Source: Pezizomycotina sp. ARF18 (taxonomy: Eukaryota; Ascomycota). From it: a stretch of DNA of 64,000 bases. Positions 34,094-45,255 of the stretch are shown in pieces. The position numbers and the translations under genes were made by a program. The notes beneath the pieces are model-generated. The model saw nothing but the letters and a program-made list of their open reading frames with translations. It had not been told where the DNA came from and did no database searches. The stretch lies in assembly GCA_002224055.1 (NCBI GenBank), contig AZLU01000005.1, positions 310,001-374,000 on the forward strand, written 5' to 3'. Positions within the stretch are counted from its first letter, which is position 1; each line of letters opens with the position of its first letter.

Positions 34094-35017
34094 TTAGTGA
34101 GACTTAGCAGCTTGGGTAGGCTGAGCAGACTGCGTAGACATCCCTGTCGGCGCGGCAGTGGAGGTCCGGGTGGAAGTGCTCGTGGAGCTAGTAGCAGACT
34201 CTTTGCAGTCTGAATATCCTTAGCACCCTTGTGGACACGCTTGGAGCAGGGTGGGTAGTATCAACCCAAGTGACCTAGTCAATTAGCCTGACATGTTGAC
34301 GCAGGTCATGTCTCCAGCTGGGCCACGAACTTTCTGTATCCACAAAGTATATTAGAATCGCGGATGCTACAAAGGGAGGGCATTAAGGGCTAGGGTCTCA
34401 TTTTTTTTTTTTTGTACTTACATATTGGCAGCAAGCGACGACGTAGTCGACATCGCGCTCTCCCTTAGGGCAGATGGAAGTTTCCTTCCAGTAGTCTCCA
34501 ATGGCAGGTTTGCCTGTCGTACATATCAGAAGGTTAACTCCTCTGCGCTCAATATAAACTTTCTTTCAGATTTGCAACTCATCTTTGTTTTCGGTTGCAT
34601 AAACAGAATTCTGTAGCAACTCCATTGCTCTTCGTTCTATGAAGAGGAAAATAGAGTTGCAGCAACAGAAAAGCCTATAGGAGAAAAGAGGGAAAAGTTG
34701 GAGAGGGGAGGGAACTTACACTTAACGCCGAGGTTTCCTTTCTCGTAATCGATGCGCTTGCAGCAGTGGACGAGGCCAACGTCGACCTCAGGGTTATTAC
34801 CTCCCTGGCAAGTCTGGATGGTTCTGCCCTTCTTGTCGGCGTGAGGGTCCAAGACGTCGAAATGGGTGTTCATGGATCCCAAAGACGGTTTTTCAAGTTG
34901 CGGGATCATGGCATCAGCGCGCTCAAGGTTGCCGTGAGCCGGGACAGCGAAGCCCTGCGCGGCACCGATCAAGGCGAGAACGCCGACGACAGTCTTGGAC
35001 ATAGGTAAGGTGAACAT
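34094..35017 (-). CDS. 8-Cys hydrophobin-like secreted protein (best preserved member)
   Basis: The clearest member of the cluster. ATG 35017 or 35002 opens a signal peptide (MSKTVVGVLALIGAAQGFA, then VPAHG). After a spacer come TCQGGNNPEVDVGLVHCCKR and GNLGVK. An intron (34719-34514, GTAAGT...CAG) splits the next Cys codon as T|GC. Exon 2 reads KPAIGDYWKETSICPKGE and DVDYVVACCQY. Another intron starting at GTAAGTAC (about 34423) leads to KVRGPAGDMTCVNMSG with a stop at 34283. The framework is C-14-CC-13-C-13-C-12-CC-12-C. The order is that of hydrophobins, but C1-C2 and C5-C6 are longer than usual. Further down (34214-34094) a Ser/Thr-rich tail frame, SSTSTSTRTSTAAPTGMSTQ to AAKSH, could be an alternative last exon. 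Likely extracellular or wall-associated. Confidence 0.65.
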
Positions 35018-35845
35018 GATTATATTTTCTGTAGTTAGAAGTTAGCTGAGTACGTTAGTAAGATTGCATGATGATATGAATATCATGATTCAATTCACTT
35101 ACGGTTTATAGTGCGAATGTTAGAATGGCTTTGTTTATTGTGGTTGATAGCCGAAGATATAAGAGTTTTATAAATTTATATGGAAGTGATGAGGAAAGAT
35201 GGAGTATCCAGCAGTTCCCTCTGGGCATTGTTTCTTTATACCAGAGGAATGAGACATAGTTGCAAAGTATTATCGTTGGAGCTCTTAAGCTTTACGAATA
35301 TAAAATCGGAAGTTTCAAATCACTTGCAGAATCTCAATGTTCACGATAGTTGCTATTGCAGTTCAATTTCGCGTGTTATGTTTAGTACGCGACCTTGACT
35401 TAAGGCTTTTCATTGGTAGGTCTTCGACACATACGTGCATTTACGTAGTTATTGTACATGTAAGCTTATTTAGACTTCCAAAAACTCTACCTGATGATTG
35501 TTCACGCGATCAATCTATAATTACATAGCTTTGACACCGGAGCAGCACGGAACATGCTCTAGTATTTCTCGTGATTTTTTTTGGGTAACGAGCGATATGA
35601 TCACTGCGCCATTACGGGGGAAAAAATATTCGAAATTCAGACTTCGCTACATTGCACCATACAGATTTACTAGGATAAGAATACAGATGATACAAGAACA
35701 TGCTATTGAAAAGCATAAAAAACAAGTTCGAGATTCCACAGAAACAAGACAAAAAAAAAAAGAGAAAAAAAAAGAATAAGAAAGTGAAACACAAGTTCTC
35801 CAGTTATTACCTTCGAAGCTTCATTGCCTTTAAAGCTGAGAAGTC
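35018..35845. other. Intergenic
   Basis: AT-rich. TATAA-like words on the minus strand near 35155-35180 could serve the hydrophobin-like gene. No gene seen. Confidence 0.45.
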
Positions 35846-36503
35846 TTAATTGGAATCTTTCGCAGGCTCGATGACTTCGCCCTTTTCGTTTAGCTCTCGG
35901 CAGGTGAGTAAATCATTAGGGTTGGATGCTAATGTGCTCAAAGGTGAAGCCCAGGCGCCGACGAAACTTGCTATGTGGTTAATGACGTCTAGAAATAGGC
36001 GAAATATTAGCGATTTTTAATCTGCTATAGAAGCAACAGACGATCGAAAAATTCCGTAACCGAGGGTGGTAACTGTCGAATTTCGGGTAGAAGAATAAAC
36101 AAGACTTACAACACCACAGCAGCACTTTTTATATCCCCCTGAACCCGGACAATTGCCGTCGGTGGACGGCTGGCCTAAATAATTTTAGTGTTAGAGCGAG
36201 GATGGAAGAGACGAAGAAAGAAATCCTTGGCTCGGCATGTATCCCGAATGCTATGGTTTAGTGTGAGAGACTTACAATTTGAGAGTCGGCCGAAGTGAGT
36301 AGGGCAGGAGTTCAGACAACAATAGGAATCTCCGAAGTTAAAGGCGAGATCTTCTTGCCCACATGGCATGACTTAGGATCTGGAATTTCAATGTCGTTGC
36401 GCTTTTCGACGCCGCTTGTTGCTGACTGTAAAGGCATGGTAGCGACGAGGTACTGACCGGCGGTCAGGAGGACAAGTGTGCTATAAAGAGAAAACAAAGC
36501 CAT
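35846..36503 (-). CDS. 8-Cys hydrophobin-like secreted protein
   Basis: Paralogue of the 34-35 kb gene. ATG 36503 opens a signal peptide (MALFSLYSTLVLLTAGQYLV, then ATMPLQ) with a KR site (GVEKRNDIEIPDPKS). The Cys exon has PCGQEDLAFNFGDSYCCLNS and CPTHFGRLSN. An intron (about 36273-36176) splits the fourth framework Cys as T|GC. Exon 2 reads QPSTDGNCPGSGGYKKCCCG. A third intron (about 36110-35990) leads to VINHIASFVGAWASPLSTLA and NDLLTCRELNEKGEVIEPAK, ending at 35846. The cysteine order matches its neighbours with two extra Cys. The C-terminal exon is longer than in the other members and amphipathic. A TATATAT lies about 70 bp upstream of the ATG on this strand. Frames are offset between exons. 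Confidence 0.6.
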
Positions 36504-38064
36504 TGCGGCAATTAAGTTTTCACGTAACTATAGCTGTAGGATCTTCGGCCGGCACGGGGAGGGTTTCTGCAGAGGATATATACCGTGAGTTGAATTGCGA
36601 GATGTGTTACGTACCTTTGTGTCGACGAGACGCCGGACGGAAGGGAATTTATGTAAGAGGGACTCTCAAATACCGGGGAGGCGACTTGATATATGCTGTT
36701 CCTTCGAAATATCAAGATTGGTTTGAAAAATCCCAACGAACACAAATGATAAACCGATTGTCGTAGTTTATAGCCCGAGGGCTTTGATCCTCGCCCGCTG
36801 CGGTCGAGGTAGCGAAGCCTTGCTCCATGTGCGGTAGCGCATGAATCGGACTACAGTTTTACCAAACTTAGCGCTCAATAGTACCAGACATGTTGGAAAA
36901 AATGCCTGTATTCTGTTTTATATCACGCATAAGGCGCCCAGGGGCGGAGCGAAAAAGCCCACATTTTGACACAGATTTTTCTCGCCTTATAAGCTTGGCG
37001 TAAGGCTTCCGCCGCTTTTCGAACCTCGGTAGTCCGGAAGGACGCATCGGGTGATGATATTAACTGATTAATTGCATTATAGATTCACGCGCTGGTATAT
37101 CGATGTCTGGTAATTCCCTGCCAGCGACTCGCGATTGCCCAACGCGGCTCCGTCGCTATCAACCCAAAATTCTAGAGTGATCCGTTAAGAGAAGTGGGGT
37201 CTGAATTGAAAATCACTGCGGGTATACATTCAACTTAAACCTTTGAAGGTCATCTTCAGTCTATTAATTGGCTATATACTAAAACTTCATTGCACTCTAT
37301 AGATCCAGGCCTCAAATTTACGAAAAGCATTTTCAAACTGCTCCAGTAGATCCATGTAATCTGGTGTAATGGAGCGAAATTCTTCATGTCATCCAATTTG
37401 GATATAAATTTAGGAAATAAAACGCAAGATGTGATTGAAAGATGCTTAAAACACAAAGAAAAGGTTTTAATTTTACAAACTTGAATTGACTCCGGTAACT
37501 CCAATGCAAGATAATCGGACAGAGGAAGTTCAGAGAGAAGAAAACGAGTGATCATGTTTGAAAACTTGGACATAGAGAAACAAAGAAACGAAGCAGAACC
37601 AAAAGGGCTAACACCTGAAACGATGAGACGCCAACACAGGAAATATGCTTTGGTTTTAGAAAGATACAAGGAATTTTAGATGACGACAAAAGGAGCGACA
37701 TAAAAGGTAGTAAAGCAATATCAAGCTAAAAGGATGATTCGGACGCTGCGAAACATGGAGATGTAGAAATACTAAGAGATAAGTCTTTTTTTTCTTTTTT
37801 TTCTTGTGTGCAAAAGTGAAACGGGAGAAGGGGGAAGGGCGACGAATGTGAAATGGGAGAAGAAATGGAGAAGATCGAAGATGGAAAGTATATATGTAGG
37901 TATTCTAAAAATAAATAAATAAAATAAGAGAAATTAGTAAATAGATGCAGCTAAAGATTCTGCAATTGAATGTGTGCAGACAATGCAAAATGGGGGTTTT
38001 CCGCTAAGTTAAGTAGTTTCCAGCTGGACATGAAGGCCGCCCCGATTAGCCTAACTACAGGACT
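36504..38064. other. Intergenic
   Basis: Contains a GC-richer patch (about 36770-37050) with short inverted words (GCATAAGGCG/CGCCTTATAAGC around 36930-36995) that could be an old repeat. A 137-codon minus-strand frame at 37669-37256 is AT-driven and Ser/Leu/Phe-rich; I do not call it. Nothing else seen. Confidence 0.4.
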
Positions 38065-38611
38065 TCACTCTACACACCGTAAGGACTATTACAAAATAAA
38101 CCGACGGATTAGCTTACTCTACTCTTAATGCTGGATAAATCGACAAGTCAGAGATATAGTACTTACGTTCACTGGAATGCGATCTTTCTTATCGATATGA
38201 CAGCACGCTTTCTTAGGGTTCGAACCGGGGCAAGTTGGTTCCCACTCCGGCGGTTGGCCGAACGATGTCGGTTCAATACCTAATAAAGTTGAAACAAATT
38301 CGTCAGTCAAAAATCTTCCAGCCTGTGTAAGCTTTCGATAGTTTCTGTCGGTACTTACATTGCTTTCCATGTACCCCCAGAGCCCCAATGGTGGCAGCAC
38401 AGCGGCTTTCCGGATTTGTTCTTAAACCTGTTTTCTTTGCATATCGGGACTGCGCCTGGAGCAGTTTTCACAACAGGGCCCGCTGACTCGGATGGGTTCT
38501 GCGGGGAAGGATCATCACTGGCGTCTTGAGTGGGGTTGGATTGGGCAAAGCTAAAGTCTGTCCGGCTCCGAGCAAGATTAAAGTGGCGAGAGAAATATAA
38601 TTGAAACGCAT
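38065..38611 (-). CDS. 8-Cys hydrophobin-like secreted protein
   Basis: Paralogue of the 34-35 kb gene. ATG 38611 opens a signal peptide (MRFNYISLATLILLGAGQTL, then ALPNP). A Ser/Asp/Pro-rich spacer (DASDDPSPQNPSESAGP) leads to AVPICKENRFKNKSGKPLCC and HHWGSGG. An intron (about 38348-38281) again splits the fourth framework Cys (T|GT). Exon 2 reads IEPTSFGQPPEWEPTCPGSN and PKKACCHIDKKDRIPVN. A last intron (about 38164-38083) gives a short end SLRCVE at 38065. Spacing is about C-13-CC-x-C-15-C-8-CC-14-C, the closest of the group to canonical hydrophobins at C5-C6. The frame is offset at two homopolymer positions. Confidence 0.55.
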
Positions 38612-40614
38612 CTTAGCTGTGAAAGATTACTATCGTCAAGGCTAATCAATTGAGATATCTTTCGTCCTGTAGTGTAGTTGAAAAATGAGTGGGGGAAAGG
38701 CTTGCTAATTACTAAGCTTGCAAGATGAATAGATGACAATACTGAAAAGGGTTGCGATGGGGAAGAGGATGTCAAAGGGCGAAGGATGCTCGAGTGAATG
38801 CTTCAAGTTGATGATGTGTTAAGTGAATTTCCTTTTGATATTGAGCGGTCTTGGGCCTATATTTATCAACAAAAACGTTGACCGCCAAACACCCGCCCTG
38901 CTGTATAGGATGTCTATCTCAAGGTCTCTTAGAGGTGTGGATATCTTGTTATCCCGAAGAATTACGCCAAGGCGGAGCGCTCACATGGCCTTCTCGATTT
39001 CCCAAACATTATCATGATGTTTTTAGCCGCCGGGCTGAGAACTTAGTGCGTCCCTAGTTCATACGAAAGCAATTTGGACTGTTAAATGTAGTTGCCCACT
39101 AACTCAATGGGCTAAGTGAAGAGATATCCGACATGCATTGCAATAGTCTATTTCCATGCATGCTTATCTAACCTTGTCGTTCGAGCCTTCCAGCGTTTTC
39201 AATAATCCAACGGCTTTACTTGGCAAGGCTCGGCTTCTCGTTGCATTGCCATGCTCCATTCATCAAATAGCTTTTGTTTACAATATATTTATATTATCAT
39301 ATGAATATATTTTATGTATGGTAGGCTAATGAGTTTGCCCCGATACGGCGCGACAGATCATCAGCCTTACGCCTCAGTGGGTTTATCCAAGGAACTGATA
39401 AAAAGCTAACTGGTCTACTCTGTACGCTGAGAAATACACTGCGATAAAACGTGTTACTATAGATGGGAACCGAAGCTAACATGTCTTGTTACAATGCCTG
39501 GAATGTGGCTCGCTTCGCAGGGTTTCATGAACTGCCTTAAATCAATTTACCGCAGCTTAGCTTGGGCCGCTTAGTGCTAGCGTGGCATACGCAGTCTCGG
39601 ACCGTTTTATCCGATAGCCTAGAAGGTCGTTGAGTTCACTCAATTAAATCTTTATCTAACCTTGTTCGAAACATCCTTAAAGCCGTTAGAGGTTGCATGA
39701 TGCATGATGCGTCGTAGCGGGACCAACCGTTTGACGCTTTGCCTAAGCGAGGCCCGTTAAGCGCCGGCCCCAAGCCTTGTTGCTTGGCAATGCCCCCCGG
39801 ATCAACCCGTTGTTTCTCCTTTCTGGCATGCGCGGGGAAAAAAAATTAAATGCGGGGCTATATGACCCGAGCATAAATCCCCGGTTTATGGCGCATTGCC
39901 TTAGGAGGAAAACTACCAAAACGCCTTGAATCGATCCATGGCTATGGGTTCACCCCTAAAACTCAATTAACTCCGTGATAATACCCGGACGAGGTTAGCG
40001 TATACTTATTATTTATAGAGGGGTAAATATTAATGGGCATTGAAACTAATTGGCAGGGCTGATTTGGCATTTCCATAGAGGGGCAACCAACCTAAGCTAT
40101 CATTTGTATCCGATGTTGGAGCTAGGCTTTCAACAATTTAGAAAGGGGACTTTTCGTGTTTCTTTCCCTCCTGATTGTCAAGCATCGTTCACGCGCAAGA
40201 CTGCAAATATCAGCATCGCTTTCATTGCAATACACGTAGGTAGTCCCTCCCTTTTTTAAACTTATACATTTGACCAGCTTTCCTGCATTTGAATAAAAGA
40301 AAAGACAAGGAAATGACTATATGGTTTTAAAGGCAATTTGAACGAACACAGGGTAATTGACCTCCTTTCCCCCCTTTGCAAACGATCACTATCAAGTACT
40401 GCAACGAATGCCGAATGATTTAAAATACTGTTGTCTAAGCTTTCACTCAATACCAGCACCTCTACCGCGGCCGTCCTCAGTCCGCATAATACAGCTACTA
40501 CAGCTTCAACATGAACAGTAGCATTGATACCATACTCAGTTCGTGTCCTGCGAGCAACCCTTTTCGTTCTTTTCGTCTTTCCCATCCTATTTTTATAAGA
40601 AATAAAAATCAGCT
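38612..40614. other. 2-kb intergenic region
   Basis: No recognisable gene. A stretch with many short direct words (ATGCATGATGCATGATGCG near 39697) and mixed composition at 39000-40060 could be an old repeat too decayed to name. Confidence 0.4.
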
Positions 40615-41334
40615 TCAGCGCAAAAAAAAACACGTTGCACCGTGACCGCCAGTGAAGCGATGGCTCCTAACAGCACGACAGAATACTGAAGAAGCCTCGA
40701 GAATGAACTGCAACTTCGAGCTTTGGAGATAAAAATAAATAGGAAACAAAAACTGAGGGGAATGGGAGTGGAGTTTTCACTCACCTGTGCATCGCAACAG
40801 TACATATGAGTTCCTTTCTCCCAACGTATTTCGCATCGCATTCGTGGTTATTGTTTTCGCCCTTTGACCTGATTGGATCATGAACTTGGCTCCATATAAC
40901 CTTTGTGCCTATTCGGAAGAACCATGTCAAGTTAATAAATATTAGTATATAAAAGCGAACGTAGTTTTTGCTGCGGGATTACCGGGGCACTTGCACTCAC
41001 AAGCAGCTTGAGGTACTCTAGAATCGGGGAATCGGGTATGGGGAATACTTACAACCAGTACCTTTATGGTCCTTCACTTTATCGCAGCAATACCAATGTC
41101 CGCTCATGGTGTTTGCCACGGTGCATCGAATAATGGATTAAAAAACGCGTCACATTTTATACCATCAGCACGATCAGGTTTCGGGTGATCGTCTTTTTTA
41201 TCCTTGTCTTCTTTCTTTCCATCTTTCTTTTCCTCCGGTGGGTTGCGCGGCTGGAGTTGGTTAGAGGGCATGGCCATGATACCATTGACCGCTGCGAGGG
41301 TGAGCAGGGCGAGGATCGCGTATCGAAAAGACAT
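40615..41334 (-). CDS. 8-Cys hydrophobin-like secreted protein with a Lys/Asp spacer
   Basis: Paralogue of the 34-35 kb gene. ATG 41334 opens a signal peptide (MSFRYAILALLTLAAVNGIM, then AMPSNQ). A highly charged spacer (EEKKDGKKEDKDKKDDHPKP) precedes IKCDAFFNPLFDAPWQT and SGHWYCCDKVKDHKGTG. An intron (about 41052-40917) splits the fourth framework Cys (T|GC). Exon 2 reads TKVIWSQVHDPIRSKGENNN, HECDAKY and GTHMYCCDAQ. A further intron starting GTGAGT (near 40785) leads to a last exon ending HGATCFFLR at 40615; the acceptor is uncertain. The cysteine order is the same as in its relatives, with a longer C4-C5 loop (22). The frame is offset between segments. Confidence 0.55.
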
Positions 41335-42862
41335 GCTTCCTAACCTTAGTGGTGCGTAGGAGCGTATCTGCAATAAAGTTATATCGAAATAAGTTAGTGA
41401 AAGGTAAAACGAGTTCAAGCTGGGACCGGTTTGCTGACTTTTTTACTAGCTAAATAGTAAAAATACAAGGGAATAGGGGGATATTATCGAGAGGTTTTGT
41501 AAGATATTCAAGCACAGTACCGAACCTGTATTGCTAGAAGAGGTAGTTTGACAACGGGTTTGAAGAGGAGGATAAGGGGACAGTATTTATGCGTGACATG
41601 AATCCATAGAGCTACTACAAAGGATACCAAAACACCTGCGTAGCTTTACAAGTCTCTTATCATAGCAGTATATCCGTCCGAGTTTCTCATGTTACTCCAA
41701 ACATCTTGGAGCCGTTTCCACTGACACTGCCTAGAAAAACAAGCCTCCTCTGAAGCCTGCTGTTAAAGCATCGTGATATCATCGTGATATTGCTTTATCC
41801 CGTAGAAAATTTATTAATAGTTCGACTTCGGATGTTTTAGCTCTCAATGTTGTTATATGATTTCATGCTAGGCTTATTCACTGCATCCACAGCTGCGCCC
41901 GAAATGATCTGGGCATTTTGATTAATAGTTTATTTAATTGCATGGATTCCACGCGAATATCTACCAGGAGATTAGCCTATTAAACTAGGCGCGGGGTGTA
42001 TTGTAACAGGCTGTTCTTTGGCTATTAGGCTTTAATATTCTCTACCGTGGCTGAGTGGTTGGATTTCAAACCGCCAGCAATGCCATATCGTTGGGAGGAA
42101 TCATATCAAGAGCCACAAGCACTAACGACCCCGAACAAAAATTACTTCTAAATCGCGAATGTTTGTGAAAAGCGTCCGGTAATCACGAGGAGAAAAGCTC
42201 GAGGAAACGGCTATAGATCGATGAATTACAGTTCTACCCCGCTGCCGCCACGGAAAATATCGCGGCACGAAACGGTGCCATGGGAACAGAATGGTTACTG
42301 TATATAATATGGTATAGTTGATAGGACCAGGTAACACTTGAACAAATGTCAAACGTATGTTCATTAGTTATAGCTACTCAGTGTCTAGAACTCTAGATTC
42401 CTTGAGCTAAACTTGGAAGAAAGAAATACTATTCAGTAATTCGGGGCGCATATGCCGTCGCGGAAACAGGCCTCACCATCTCTAATATAGCAACGAAGCA
42501 TTCTATAATCTTGTTAATATTATGTATTAGAGAACTGGATCGAGCGTAGAAGGCCAAAGGGCTCGATCATATATTTAATCTTTATTACTTTTACTTTTTC
42601 TTTTTTTTTTTGAGCATGGTACATGAGGTACGCTGTCACGGCCAAATAAAATAAATAAAAATAAATAAAATAAAATGATCAAATTTCAGTGCAGGCAACG
42701 CAGCAACGCAGCAAACATAAAACATCGTCCTTTTCTCTCGCGGTCTTTCAGCAAACATACCGACCATAACTTTGCCATAGCAAAACATCCTCGTCAGCCA
42801 AACGAACCGAAGCATCCTTTCACTGTGTAGAAGAAGCCGCTCGAACGATCCACTATCTTCAA
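41335..42862. other. Intergenic
   Basis: No gene. Contains an A-rich AAATAAATA array near 42645-42675. A tRNA-like start at 42043 does not fold as a tRNA. Confidence 0.5.
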
Positions 42863-44473
42863 ATGCACAGCTGGACCCGCCACCACAGGGTGGTCCTCTG
42901 CGTCTCCGTAGGTGGTTCGAATCAGCAAACCTCTGGGACGATCTCCTCTACGTCTTCAACCACTTCCTACGCATCCAAATCGGCATGAACGCCTTCCGCA
43001 GTCAATGGAACCAAATCGCCATCGAAGAAAGCTACCCCTTCAAAGACTTATTCTACAATACCCCTTCGACTCCACCGACATCAACGATTTCTACGTCCGC
43101 GTCCGCATGGAAATTTGTACTTGGATCACGGAAAACTGTCCTGGCAAACTTGATCTTCGTATCGGGGAGGATGAGGAGATGCTGAGGAAGCTCAAGCGCT
43201 CGAGGGAGACGGAACACGCGAGGAGGTTGAGGGCGGGTATATGGCGTCGCCGAGAGAGGACTAGGCGGAAGAATATTGAGCAGGGGAGGACGGGGGAGGT
43301 TGTCGAGGTGGATGACGATGGAGATGTTTTGGCTAGTCCGTCTATTCGTCTAAATGTTCGCGTTGGGGTGTATTGTCACGTCGCCCTGCAAACATTGAGG
43401 AAGCTCTGTGTGCTAGCGAGGTGGCAGTTGCTGGTCTTAGAGGATCTGCTCAGCCTGCAATTAGCTCAACGAGGTTCCCTCAAACCCCGCTCGTCACACC
43501 GAATCACCCTTTGGACCAACGTCTTAGCGATGGAGAGCAAACTTCGGCTGTTGAAAATGCCACGATTTCGGTTCTGCGGCTCGCGGATGAATATCCAGGG
43601 ATATTCTTTCGAGCGTCAAATGATAGTTCCCAAGGAGATAATACGCATAACGAGAATCGTGCTGGGGCGTATATCGGAACTCCAGGTAAATTATGTATGT
43701 GCCACCAACCTTTTCTTCAGAGGCTAATAATTTTACTTTCTTAAAGACAGATTTATTCCTATCGTGCCCTCTGACGTTTGTACGCGCGAGGAGTTCTTCG
43801 CACACATGAAATCCCATCTGACCCGCGAGAAAAAGACATCACCGTTTATCAGCGTCACGACCTCTCTACTCCGAGCTGCTCAGATGGCGATGCAGTCCCG
43901 GGCTGACGGAGCTCCGAAAATTGCCATAATCGATGCGTCGCTGGTCCGCAAGAAGTACTCCGCCAGGAGGCATTGCCAAAAATTGCGGCTTGAGGACGAG
44001 ACCTACAAGTATTCCGGCATAGGAGAATGGTTAATCTGGGGACATATACCGCCCGAAGCTATCGTCAATGTTTTTGCACTTGAAGCTCTACTGGGGTTGA
44101 CCTCGACTCTTCCCGATGTCCAGCGGGTTCTACGCCTCGACTTACTTGAGACCGGCTGTATGGCTACTGTCAAGAGGAACCTGCAGAGGAGCAAGCTAGA
44201 CATTACCGGAAGAAGTCTCCAAAGGGTACTTATCACATTGAATAATTGCTTTCTTTAGGGGAGAAACTCATTTTGCAGCCGACAATGCAGAACCTTTCGC
44301 TGCTGAAAGAGATGACGTCCGTGATCTTGCGCGATTGGAAACTAAAAGACAGAACAGTCGGTATAGTCGAGTTCTCTCCGCGCACAGATATCGATACAGC
44401 AGCCGACAATTTCAAATATGGCATGGAAGCAGTCGAGTTAGAGGATGAAGATGACTATATGGATATTCTTTGA
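42863..44473 (+). CDS. DUF7587-type protein, tandem paralogue A
   Basis: Ascomycete protein with a Myb/SANT-like N-terminal segment and a C-terminal DUF7587-type domain; function unknown. From ATG 42863: SWTRHHRVVLCV, LWDDLLYVFNHFLRIQIGMN and AFRSQWNQIAIEESYPFKDL match the 'WTxxxRxVLHLL...FNxIF...LxxQW' segment common in this family. Then FDSTDINDFYVRVRMEICTW and a long basic helix (EDEEMLRKLKRSRETEHARR). The C-terminal domain starts PGIFFRASNDSSQGDN (about 43590), has an intron (about 43686-43746), then FIPIVPSD, REEFFAHMKSHL, TSPFISVTTSLLRAAQMAMQ and APKIAIIDASLV, plus GEWLIWGHIPPEAIVNVFAL. The end, ELEDEDDYMDIL, is acidic. Frames change several times. The paralogue follows at 45.3 kb in the same orientation. 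Confidence 0.65.
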
Positions 44474-45255
44474 TATCCTACCTTCTTTACCATATCTTTT
44501 GCAGTCTTATATCGGAAATATTTCGCATTTTTATTTTATTTTTTTTATTGCTATTTTCTATTTTCTAACCCATTTGCGTTCTTCTTAAACGCCCATCTTT
44601 TTTAGACTAAGCGCTTGTTCTTTTCCAACTCTTAGCTAGCTAGCTATCATTTACATGTCTTCTAGATAGATCAGTCTCTCATATAAAGAATATCACTGTT
44701 CATTGTAGCTATCCAGCCCGTGTGAAATATCTAGTGGTATGATCTTTTGAAACCAGCTCAGAAAAAAAAAGAAAAAAAAAGAAAAATGCTGACAAGGGTA
44801 ATTCATCAGCTAGCCAGAGCCTATCCCGTGCATCAATATCTCACTAGATCGATCTAATCAAATAATATCTATTCCTCACAAGCATATGAATATTCGGATT
44901 ATATTTATTCAATTCCGGCGTTGAATTCTTTTTTTTTTTTTTTTTTTTTTTTTTGGTATGGGGGAGGTTTGCTTTTTGGGTCTCGGCCCATTAAAAATTT
45001 GGTGGCCGCACCTTTTCCCAACCGCCAACACTACAAACATACGAAATCAACCCACTCCTCATATATCAAACCATCAAACCACTCGCCATCACTACACACA
45101 GCCAGTACCTTTGGCCACCACAGCCATAGATTACTGAATATTCCCATATCTTCTCATATCGGCTTTTCCCATTATTGCATAGCTTTCAAATTTCTCCATC
45201 TCCCAGATATATATACCGACGCCCCATCCCCTCGACCTCTTAGCCACAAACTTGA
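44474..45255. other. Spacer between tandem DUF7587 paralogues, with a 26-T tract
   Basis: Contains GCTAGCTAGCTA at about 44636, two A-runs near 44765 and a run of 26 T at 44929-44954. The last 200 bp are C-rich and probably the promoter and leader of paralogue B. Confidence 0.5.

Noticed and set aside
36770-37050. Transposon relic next to the Cys-rich cluster
   Set aside because: Only short inverted words and a GC shift; no ends, target duplication or coding similarity could be defined.
37256-37669. 137-codon minus-strand frame
   Set aside because: AT-driven, rich in Ser/Leu/Phe, no domain, no signal peptide, no paralogue in the cluster.
42043-42120. tRNA-like start (CCGTGGCTGAGTGGTT)
   Set aside because: Resembles a tRNA-Ser/Leu A box, but no matching B box or acceptor stem follows at the right distance.
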